A stretch of 5,165 bases of DNA, taken from Flavobacterium sp. (GTDB taxonomy: Bacteria; Bacteroidota; Bacteroidia; Flavobacteriales; Flavobacteriaceae). Below, piece after piece: positions 1 through 5,165 of the stretch. The notes beneath the pieces are model-generated. The model was not told the DNA's origin, did not search any database, and saw nothing but the letters and a program-made list of their open reading frames with translations. The position numbers were made by a program, and so were the translations under genes. Every line of letters starts with the position of its first letter. The stretch's first letter is position 1. The DNA is taken from assembly GCA_030682755.1 (NCBI GenBank), contig JAUXNR010000614.1:1-5165 (forward strand), written 5' to 3'.

Positions 1-1
1 G

Positions 2-127
2 AAGAAGGACAGAACTGTGGAGGATGTGATAGAAGCTTCTGAACAATTGAATTCAAGGGCTTTTTCAAAACCTGTTACAAAATTCTATACTTGTTTTCCA
101 AAAGTACTTACTCAAAATAACAAATAA
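2..127 (+). CDS. C-terminal end of a protein, possibly an HD-domain phosphohydrolase (partial)
   Basis: An open frame enters from the left edge and gives 41 residues before TAA at 125-127. The other frame checked (starting at base 1) stops early, at 40-42, so this is the likely coding frame. The tail includes EASEQLN and then SKPVTKFYTCFPK. From memory, such a Lys-Pro-Val-x-Lys-Phe-Tyr tail is typical of the C-terminus of the Bacteroidota HD superfamily phosphohydrolases often encoded just upstream of lpxD. None of the catalytic HD residues lie in this window, so the family call rests on the tail and the gene position only. It ends 27 bases before lpxD on the same strand and may be cotranscribed with it. 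The existence of a gene end here is fairly safe; the identity is tentative. Confidence 0.55.
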   Translation, partial: KKDRTVEDVIEASEQLNSRAFSKPVTKFYTCFPKVLTQNNK

Positions 128-154
128 TAGGTAGTTTTTTATATTTTTGTCGGG

Positions 155-1174
155 ATGAAATTTACTGCAACTCAAATAGCAAGCATTTTAGAAGGCGAAG
201 TCGTTGGCAATCCCAATGTTGAAGTCTTTAAATTGTCAAAAATTGAAGAAGGCTCAGAAGGTTCGCTTACTTTTTTAGCCAATCCTAAATATGTAAACTA
301 CATTTATTCTACCAAAGCATCTATTGCAATTGTAAATAAAACTTTTGTACCGGAATTTGAAATTACCACTACCTTAATTAAGGTGGAAGATGCTTATAAA
401 TCCTTTTCAAAATTATTGGAATATTACAACCAAGTGAAATTAATGAAGTCAGGCATTGAGCAACCTTCAGTAATTTCAGAAAATGTATCGTATGGTGAAG
501 GTTTGTATTTGGGAAGTTTCAGTTATATTGGTAAGAATGTTATCATTGGAAATAACGTAAAAATTTATCCCAATAGTTTTATTGGCGATAATGTAACAAT
601 AGGTGATAATTGTGTGTTTTTTGCGGGAGTACGAATTTATTCTGAAAGCGAAATTGGCAACAATTGCACCATTCACTCCGGTACCATAATTGGTTCAGAC
701 GGATTTGGTTTTGCTCCAAAAGAGGACGGAACGTATGATAAAGTGCCACAAATTGGTAATGTTGTCATTGAAGACAATGTTGAAGTGGGTTCTTGTTCCA
801 CAATTGATAGAGCAACTTTAGGGTCTACGATTATTAGAAAAGGTGTCAAATTGGACAATCAGATTCAAGTGGCACACAATGTTGAAATTGGAGAGAACAC
901 TGTAATTGCTGCTCAAACCGGCATTGCAGGCTCCACTAAAATAGGTAAAAATTGTTTGATAGGCGGTCAAGTAGGCATTGCAGGTCATTTAATTATTGGC
1001 GATGGCGTTCGCATTCAGGCACAATCAGGAATTGGTAAAAATTTAAAAGAAGGCGAAACGGTTCAAGGTTCTCCGGCTTTTAATTATGGCGATTTTAGTA
1101 AATCGTATGTGCACTTCAAGAATTTACCAAAATTGGTTCATGAATTAGAACAAGTAAAAAAAGAGTTAAAATAA
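155..1174 (+). CDS. lpxD: UDP-3-O-(3-hydroxyacyl)glucosamine N-acyltransferase LpxD
   Basis: LpxD transfers a 3-hydroxyacyl chain from ACP to the free 2-amino group of UDP-3-O-acyl-glucosamine, the third step of lipid A synthesis, in the cytoplasm as a homotrimer. The 339 residues match the usual length (about 340). Residues 1-100 form the uridine-binding domain with the LTFLANPKY motif (38-46). Residues 105-300 are left-handed beta-helix hexapeptide repeats (IGNN, IGDN, IGKN). [10 protein letters not shown] (179-188) and [13 protein letters not shown] (234-246) are LpxD signatures. His241 matches the E. coli catalytic base His239, and His278 matches His276. A charged helical tail (315-339) follows. 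The ATG at 155 gives the standard N-terminus MKFTATQIA; no Shine-Dalgarno sequence precedes it. It lies 11 bases before lpxC/fabZ. By motif alignment Gly292 occupies the place of E. coli Met290, which limits acyl length. Confidence 0.96.
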   Translation: MKFTATQIASILEGEVVGNPNVEVFKLSKIEEGSEGSLTFLANPKYVNYIYSTKASIAIVNKTFVPEFEITTTLIKVEDAYKSFSKLLEYYNQVKLMKSGIEQPSVISENVSYGEGLYLGSFSYIGKNVIIGNNVKIYPNSFIGDNVTIGDNCVFFAGVRIYSESEIGNNCTIHSGTIIGSDGFGFAPKEDGTYDKVPQIGNVVIEDNVEVGSCSTIDRATLGSTIIRKGVKLDNQIQVAHNVEIGENTVIAAQTGIAGSTKIGKNCLIGGQVGIAGHLIIGDGVRIQAQSGIGKNLKEGETVQGSPAFNYGDFSKSYVHFKNLPKLVHELEQVKKELK

Positions 1175-1185
1175 ATTAATGTATT

Positions 1186-2574
1186 ATGGTTAAGCAGAAG
1201 ACCATTCAAAAGGAAATTACGTTAAAGGGAGTTGGGCTTCACACAGGTCAGGAAGTAACCATGACTTTTAAACCCGCACCCGTTAATCATGGTTTCACTT
1301 TTGTTCGAGTTGATTTGGAAGGAAGTCCAATTATTGAAGCCGATGCTAATTATGTGGTAAACACACAACGCGGCACAAACTTAGAAAAGAATGCTGTAAA
1401 GATTCAAACTTCTGAGCATGTATTGGCAGCATGTATGGGTTGTGATATTGATAATTTAATTATTGAATTGAATGCTTCAGAGCCTCCAATCATGGATGGT
1501 TCGTCTAAGTATTTTGTTGAAGCATTGGAAAGTGCCGGTGTGGTTGAACAAGATGCTGAACGAAAAGTATATGTGGTTAAAGAAGTGATTTCTTATATGG
1601 ATGAGGCAACCGGAAGTGAAATTCTTGTAATGCCAAGTGATAGCTATCAAGTCACTACAATGGTTGACTTTGGTACAAAAGTATTAGGTACGCAAAATGC
1701 CACTTTGAAATGCATGACTGATTTTAAAAAGGAGATTGCCAACGCCAGAACATTCAGTTTTCTGCATGAGTTGGAAGCTCTTTTAGAAAATGGCTTGATA
1801 AAAGGTGGTGATTTGAATAATGCAATTGTATATGTGGATAAAGAAATTTCTCCCTCTACAATGGAAAACTTGAGAACTGCTTTTGGTAAAGATAAAATAT
1901 CGGTCAAACCAAATGGTATCTTAGACAATTTGACTTTGCATTATCCTAACGAAGCGGCTCGTCATAAATTATTAGATGTTGTTGGAGATTTAGCTTTGGT
2001 AGGAACCAGAATTCAAGGAAAAGTTATTGCTAACAAACCGGGTCATTTTGTAAACACACAGTTTGCAAAAAAACTTTCCAAGATTATAAAAATTGAGCAA
2101 CGTAATCAGGTGCCTACTTATGATTTGCATCAAGAACCTTTGATGGATATTCATAAAATCATGGCAATGTTGCCTCACAGACCACCGTTTTTGTTGATAG
2201 ATAAAATTTTTGAATTATCAGATACTCATGTGGTAGGATTGAAAAACGTTACGATGAACGAACCTTTCTTTGTTGGACATTTTCCTGATGCTCCCGTGAT
2301 GCCGGGTGTTTTAATTGTTGAAGCCATGGCTCAAACAGGAGGAATATTGGTATTAAGTACTGTTCCTGATCCTGAAAACTATCTGACCTATTTTATGAAG
2401 ATAGATAATGTAAAATTCAAACATAAAGTGTTGCCCGGCGACACATTAATATTCAAATGTGATTTAATAACTCCAATCAGAAGAGGAATTTGTCACATGC
2501 AAGCCAATGCATATGCTAACGGTAAATTGGTAGCAGAAGCAGAGTTAATGGCTCAAATAGCAAAAAAGAACTAA
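1186..2574 (+). CDS. lpxC/fabZ: Bifunctional UDP-3-O-acyl-N-acetylglucosamine deacetylase / 3-hydroxyacyl-ACP dehydratase (LpxC-FabZ fusion)
   Basis: The 462-residue protein joins two enzymes. Residues 1-302 are LpxC, the zinc deacetylase that commits UDP-3-O-acyl-GlcNAc to lipid A. Visible motifs are GVGLHTG (15-21), SEHVLAA (76-82), MDGSS (103-107), ARTF (187-190), RHKLLDVVGD (259-268) and KPGH (284-287). By alignment with E. coli, the zinc ligands are His78, His260 and Asp264, and the catalytic pair is Glu77 and His287. A linker of about 20 residues follows. Residues 322-462 are FabZ, a hot-dog-fold dehydratase, with MLPHRPPFLLIDKI (328-341) and GHFPDAPVMPG (364-374). His365 and Glu379 have the 14-residue spacing of the FabZ catalytic pair. 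Both active sites look intact. This fusion is normal in Bacteroidota, so it is not an assembly error. No Shine-Dalgarno sequence is seen; the ATG at 1186 gives the usual start. The gene is 10 bases before lpxA and almost surely in one operon with it. Confidence 0.96.
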   Translation: MVKQKTIQKEITLKGVGLHTGQEVTMTFKPAPVNHGFTFVRVDLEGSPIIEADANYVVNTQRGTNLEKNAVKIQTSEHVLAACMGCDIDNLIIELNASEPPIMDGSSKYFVEALESAGVVEQDAERKVYVVKEVISYMDEATGSEILVMPSDSYQVTTMVDFGTKVLGTQNATLKCMTDFKKEIANARTFSFLHELEALLENGLIKGGDLNNAIVYVDKEISPSTMENLRTAFGKDKISVKPNGILDNLTLHYPNEAARHKLLDVVGDLALVGTRIQGKVIANKPGHFVNTQFAKKLSKIIKIEQRNQVPTYDLHQEPLMDIHKIMAMLPHRPPFLLIDKIFELSDTHVVGLKNVTMNEPFFVGHFPDAPVMPGVLIVEAMAQTGGILVLSTVPDPENYLTYFMKIDNVKFKHKVLPGDTLIFKCDLITPIRRGICHMQANAYANGKLVAEAELMAQIAKKN

Positions 2575-2584
2575 TTATTAAACT

Positions 2585-3370
2585 ATGAATCAACCTTTAG
2601 CCTATGTGCATCCTGGTGCAAAAATTGCAAGAAATGTAGTCATAGACCCTTTTACAACTATTCATAACAATGTTATTATTGGTGAAGGAACCTGGATAGG
2701 ATCCAATGTTACTATCATGGAAGGTGCACGCATTGGAAAAAATTGTAACATTTTTCCGGGTGCTGTAATTTCAGCTGTTCCTCAAGATTTAAAATTTGGT
2801 GGAGAAGACTCTTTGGCAATAATCGGCGATAATTCTACCATAAGAGAATGTGTAACAATTAACAGAGGCACAGTTGCTTCCGGTCAAACTACCATAGGAA
2901 AAAATTGCTTGATTATGGCAACTGCTCACGTTGCTCATGATTGTCATATTGGCGATAATGCCATCATTGTAAATGGAGTAGCATTAGCGGGACATGTAAC
3001 GGTTGGAAATTTTGCAATTATTGGAGGATTAGCCGCAGTACATCAATTTATAAATATTGGTGATCATGCTATGGTTTCCGGAGGTTCATTGGTCCGTAAG
3101 GATGTTCCACCTTATACAAAAGCGGCAAAAGAGCCGTTGTCTTATGTAGGAATCAATTCGGTTGGATTACGACGAAGAGGATTTACTACAGAAAAGATTA
3201 GAGAGATTCAAGAGATTTACAGAATTCTATACCAAAAGAACTTTAACACCTCACAAGCAGTAAGTATTATTGAAGCTGAAATGACTGCTTCTCCGGAACG
3301 AGATGAAATTCTTCAATTTATCAGAAACTCTTCTCGTGGAGTGATGAAAGGATATACGGGGGTATACTAA
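2585..3370 (+). CDS. lpxA: Acyl-ACP:UDP-N-acetylglucosamine O-acyltransferase LpxA
   Basis: LpxA performs the first step of lipid A synthesis, transfer of a 3-hydroxyacyl chain from ACP to the 3-OH of UDP-GlcNAc. The 261 residues match E. coli LpxA (262). Residues 1-185 are left-handed beta-helix hexapeptide repeats; 195-261 are the helical C-terminal domain. ATAHVAHDCHIG (112-123) carries the catalytic His118 (E. coli His125). LAGHVTVGNFAIIGG (134-148), AVHQF (151-155), DVPPY (173-177) and GLRRRGF (194-200) are family signatures. Gly166 sits at the position of E. coli Gly173, the residue that sets the acyl pocket depth. A glycine there fits the long 3-hydroxy chains (C15-C17) known from Bacteroidota lipid A. 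The ATG at 2585 gives a normal N-terminus; no Shine-Dalgarno sequence is seen. It is the last gene of the tight lpx block, followed by an 80-base spacer. Confidence 0.96.
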   Translation: MNQPLAYVHPGAKIARNVVIDPFTTIHNNVIIGEGTWIGSNVTIMEGARIGKNCNIFPGAVISAVPQDLKFGGEDSLAIIGDNSTIRECVTINRGTVASGQTTIGKNCLIMATAHVAHDCHIGDNAIIVNGVALAGHVTVGNFAIIGGLAAVHQFINIGDHAMVSGGSLVRKDVPPYTKAAKEPLSYVGINSVGLRRRGFTTEKIREIQEIYRILYQKNFNTSQAVSIIEAEMTASPERDEILQFIRNSSRGVMKGYTGVY

Positions 3371-3398
3371 GGTGATGGGTAAAAGGTAAAAGGATGAT
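3371..3398 (+). repeat. Short array of degenerate 7-base units directly after the lpxA stop codon
   Basis: Starting at the base after the lpxA TAA, the sequence can be read in register as GGTGATG, GGTAAAA, GGTAAAA, GGATGAT. The two middle units are identical, giving a perfect 16-base tandem (3378-3393) when the following GG is included. Each unit begins with GG, in otherwise AT-rich intergenic DNA. It resembles the short heptamer-type tandem repeats scattered through some bacterial genomes, but only four units are present and the outer two are degenerate. No stem-loop or terminator is formed. Function is unknown. Confidence 0.4.
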
Positions 3399-3417
3399 GT
3401 TTTTAAACGAATTCCAG

Positions 3418-3450
3418 AAAATAAAAATAAAAATTTAAAATAAAAAAGTA
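3418..3450 (+). promoter_or_regulatory. A-rich untranslated leader of efp
   Basis: The 33 bases before the efp ATG contain a single G and no C, and are mostly A with isolated T. No Shine-Dalgarno sequence is present. In Flavobacteriia, A-rich unstructured leaders are known to favour translation initiation in place of Shine-Dalgarno pairing, so this stretch probably serves efficient efp translation. I could not identify a matching -33/-7 promoter (TTG / TAnnTTTG) in the 80-base spacer, so whether efp has its own transcript is unresolved. Confidence 0.4.
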
Positions 3451-4017
3451 ATGGCAAGTACTGCAGACATTAGAAACGGATTATGTATTAAGCACAACCA
3501 CGATATTTATAAAATCATTGAATTTCTTCACGTAAAACCGGGTAAAGGACCTGCTTTTGTAAGAACCAAGTTGAAAAGTTTAACCAACGGAAAAGTATTA
3601 GATAATACCTTTTCTGCGGGACACAAAATTGATGTAGTTCGTGTGGAAACGCATACATTCCAGTTTTTGTATTCAGAAGGAACTGAATTTTATTTTATGA
3701 ATACAGAAAGTTTTGAGCAAATTACTTTAAACAAAGACGTTTTAGATGCACCAGATTTATTGAAAGAAGGTACAAACGTAATGGTTCAAATCAATACAGA
3801 GACTGATTTGCCATTGTCTGTAGATATGCCGGCTTCCATCATTTTGGAAGTTACTTATACTGAACCCGGTGTAAAAGGAAATACTGCAACTAACGCCACA
3901 AAGCCTGCAAAAGTTGAAACAGGAGCATCAGTTAATGTGCCTTTGTTTATTAATGAAGGAGATAAAATTAAAATAGATACGGCTTCCGGAAGTTATATGG
4001 AGCGTGTAAAAGAATAA
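3451..4017 (+). CDS. efp: Translation elongation factor P
   Basis: EF-P binds stalled ribosomes between the P and E sites and speeds peptide bond formation at proline runs. The 188 residues equal the length of E. coli EF-P. Domain I (1-65) is KOW-like, beginning ADIRNGLCIKHN and carrying the tip loop KPGKGPAF (29-36). Lys32 is at the position modified in other bacteria (E. coli Lys34). Domain II (66-128) is an OB fold. Domain III (131-188) contains the EF-P signature around NVPLFINEGDKIKIDT (162-177). Pro34 gives a PGKGP loop like the EF-P subgroup reported to work with unmodified lysine in Actinobacteria. No EpmA, EpmB or other modifying enzyme is encoded here. The gene lies between lpxA (80-base spacer) and the second lpxD-like gene (43-base gap), all codirectional. 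The start at 3451 follows an A-rich leader and gives the standard N-terminus. Confidence 0.95.
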   Translation: MASTADIRNGLCIKHNHDIYKIIEFLHVKPGKGPAFVRTKLKSLTNGKVLDNTFSAGHKIDVVRVETHTFQFLYSEGTEFYFMNTESFEQITLNKDVLDAPDLLKEGTNVMVQINTETDLPLSVDMPASIILEVTYTEPGVKGNTATNATKPAKVETGASVNVPLFINEGDKIKIDTASGSYMERVKE

Positions 4018-4060
4018 TTGCAAAAATCAATAACAATATCAACAACAAGTTTCACACTTT

Positions 4061-4990
4061 ATGAAATTTCCAAAAACACATTCGCTTAAAGAAATAGCTA
4101 AAATTATTGGTAGTGAATTTGTAGGGGATGAAAATTTTCCTGTACAAGGAATGAATGAAATTCATGTGGTTGAACCCGGAGATATTGTTTTTGTGGATCA
4201 TCCAAAATATTATGACAAAGCACTTCAATCAGCGGCTACTATTGTTTTAATTAACAAACAAGTAGATTGTCCTGATGGAAAAGCCTTGTTGATTTCAGAC
4301 GATCCGTTTCGTGATTTCAATAAATTAACGAATCATTTTAGACCATTTACTTATTCAAATGTATCCATTGCACCTTCTGCTCAAATTGGAGAAGGGACTG
4401 TGATTCAGCCCAATTGTTTTATTGGTAATCAGGTTACAATTGGTAAAAACTGTTTGATTCATGCCAATGTGACAATTTATGATCATTGTGTGATTGGCGA
4501 CAATGTAATGATTCATGCCGGAACCATTTTAGGAGCCGATGCCTTCTATTATAAAAAAAGACCAGAAGGATTTGATCAATTGCTTTCCGGAGGTCGCGTA
4601 GTAATTGAAAATAATGTGGGAATTGGATCGTTGTGTACTATTGACAGAGGTGTTACCGGTGACACAACTATCGGAGCCGGAACAAAAATTGATAATCAAG
4701 TGCATGTTGGTCATGACACTGTTATTGGTAAAAAATGCTTGATTGCGGCACAAACCGGTATTGCCGGATGTGTGGTTATTGAAGATGAGGTTACCCTTTG
4801 GGGACAAGTGGGAACTACAAGCGGTATTACAATTGGTACCAAGGCTGTAATTTTAGGACAAACCGGAGTGACAAAATCTGTTGCAGGCGGAAAAACCTAT
4901 TTTGGAACACCCATCGAAGAATCGAGAGAAAAATTAAAAGAGTTGGCTTACGTTAAGCGAATACCGGAACTATTAGAAAAACTAAAATAA
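4061..4990 (+). CDS. LpxD-like left-handed beta-helix acyltransferase (second LpxD paralogue, substrate uncertain)
   Basis: This 309-residue protein has the LpxD plan: a residue 1-95 domain resembling the uridine-binding domain, hexapeptide repeats (101-275), and a short helical tail (286-309). It is about 30 residues shorter than the LpxD encoded earlier. [13 protein letters not shown] (211-223) aligns with the LpxD catalytic motif, placing His218 at the catalytic base, so acyltransfer to an amine on a nucleotide sugar is likely. Other motifs differ: NPKY is HPKY (47-50), DGFGFA is DAFYYK (160-165), and the second conserved histidine is Gly255. The family recurs after efp in Flavobacteriia and is usually annotated as UDP-3-O-(3-hydroxymyristoyl)glucosamine N-acyltransferase; I know of no biochemical proof. 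It could be a second LpxD with different acyl or temperature preference, or act on another amino sugar. It ends one base before the next gene's ATG. Confidence 0.85.
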   Translation: MKFPKTHSLKEIAKIIGSEFVGDENFPVQGMNEIHVVEPGDIVFVDHPKYYDKALQSAATIVLINKQVDCPDGKALLISDDPFRDFNKLTNHFRPFTYSNVSIAPSAQIGEGTVIQPNCFIGNQVTIGKNCLIHANVTIYDHCVIGDNVMIHAGTILGADAFYYKKRPEGFDQLLSGGRVVIENNVGIGSLCTIDRGVTGDTTIGAGTKIDNQVHVGHDTVIGKKCLIAAQTGIAGCVVIEDEVTLWGQVGTTSGITIGTKAVILGQTGVTKSVAGGKTYFGTPIEESREKLKELAYVKRIPELLEKLK

Positions 4991-4991
4991 A

Positions 4992-5165
4992 ATGAATGCA
5001 AAAGAAATTGTTTTAGATTTTTATAATTCGGATGCGTTATACAATCCTGAAAAAATGGATTCGTTTTTGCATCCAGAAGCCGTTTTGGAGTGGAATAGCA
5101 GTAAAGGATTTGTTAAGAAAAACAGAGATGAATTGCTTTCTTTAGCGGAAGAGTTACAATCAGCT
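4992..5165 (+). CDS. N-terminal part of an NTF2/SnoaL-like protein (partial)
   Basis: An open frame starts at ATG 4992, one base after the stop of the lpxD-like gene, and remains open for 58 residues to the right edge. It starts MNAKEIVLDFYNSDAL and continues with FLHPEAVLEWNSSKGF (25-40). A helical start followed by a short loop with His-Pro and an acidic-Trp strand is the pattern of the NTF2-like alpha+beta cone fold (SnoaL / ketosteroid isomerase-like). Small proteins of this kind follow the second lpxD-like gene in some Flavobacteriia, as I recall. The fold covers many functions, from isomerases to non-enzymatic binding, so no reaction can be assigned. The one-base spacing implies translational coupling with the preceding gene. 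Usual family members are about 110-150 residues, so less than half is visible. Confidence 0.7.
   Translation, partial: MNAKEIVLDFYNSDALYNPEKMDSFLHPEAVLEWNSSKGFVKKNRDELLSLAEELQSA

Noticed and set aside
142..149. TATTTTTG matches the Bacteroidota -7 promoter consensus TAnnTTTG just before lpxD.
   Set aside because: No TTG-type -33 element lies 17-23 bases upstream, and the implied transcription start would fall at the lpxD start codon. In an AT-rich spacer a match is likely by chance.
1179..1193. A four-codon reading frame (ATG TAT TAT GGT TAA) overlaps the lpxC/fabZ start and could be a translational coupler.
   Set aside because: It is too short to support, has no initiation signal of its own, and AT-rich junctions produce such frames by chance.
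1186..2574. The LpxC-FabZ fusion as a novel gene fusion or assembly error.
   Set aside because: The same fusion is standard in Bacteroidota, the linker is in frame, and both active sites are intact.
3399..3408. GTTTTTAAAC in the lpxA-efp spacer as a possible operator or terminator stem.
   Set aside because: The stem is only four pairs of AT-rich sequence with a two-base centre. It has no T-run suitable for a terminator and no second copy nearby.
4018..4060. The 43-base efp to lpxD-like spacer was inspected for a promoter or terminator.
   Set aside because: There is no TAnnTTTG element, no stem-loop and no Shine-Dalgarno sequence. It is AT-rich and unstructured, consistent with read-through from efp.
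4529..4807. Minus-strand open frames opposite the acyltransferase genes (the longest ones at 4529-4807 and 1647-1928).
   Set aside because: They are shadows of strong plus-strand genes. Their translations show no recognisable motif and are rich in Asn, Ser, Ile and Phe, as expected from reverse-complemented AT-rich coding DNA.

Overview
The window looks like low-GC chromosomal DNA of a Bacteroidota, most probably Flavobacteriia-like, bacterium. Four things point this way: LpxC and FabZ are fused into one protein, the order is lpxD - lpxC/fabZ - lpxA - efp - second lpxD-like gene, the start codons lack Shine-Dalgarno sequences, and the leader before efp is very A-rich. All recognisable genes lie on the plus strand. 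No RNA gene, CRISPR array, insertion sequence or phage gene is visible. No gene-free stretch exceeds 80 bases.

Layout. Positions 2-127 are the 3' end of a gene that I tentatively read as an HD-domain phosphohydrolase. After a 27-base gap comes lpxD (155-1174), then lpxC/fabZ (1186-2574, gap 11) and lpxA (2585-3370, gap 10). This tight block covers the first three acyl-transfer/deacetylation steps of lipid A synthesis plus the fatty-acid dehydratase that competes for the same 3-hydroxyacyl-ACP pool. An 80-base spacer follows, holding a short array of 7-base units and an A-rich leader. Then come efp (3451-4017), a 43-base gap, a shorter LpxD paralogue (4061-4990), and one base later the start of an NTF2/SnoaL-like gene that runs off the window edge (4992-5165).

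How they work together. LpxA puts a 3-hydroxyacyl chain on UDP-GlcNAc. The LpxC domain removes the N-acetyl group, and LpxD adds the second 3-hydroxyacyl chain to the freed amine. The FabZ domain dehydrates 3-hydroxyacyl-ACP toward fatty-acid elongation, so fusing it to LpxC ties the lipid A commitment step to membrane phospholipid supply. EF-P is a translation factor that relieves stalling at proline runs.

The core genes are ordinary for this phylum. The parts most worth a second look are the second LpxD-like enzyme, which keeps the catalytic histidine but has changed several other LpxD motifs; the proline-containing PGKGP tip loop of EF-P; and the 7-base repeat directly after lpxA. I found no convincing undescribed multi-gene system.
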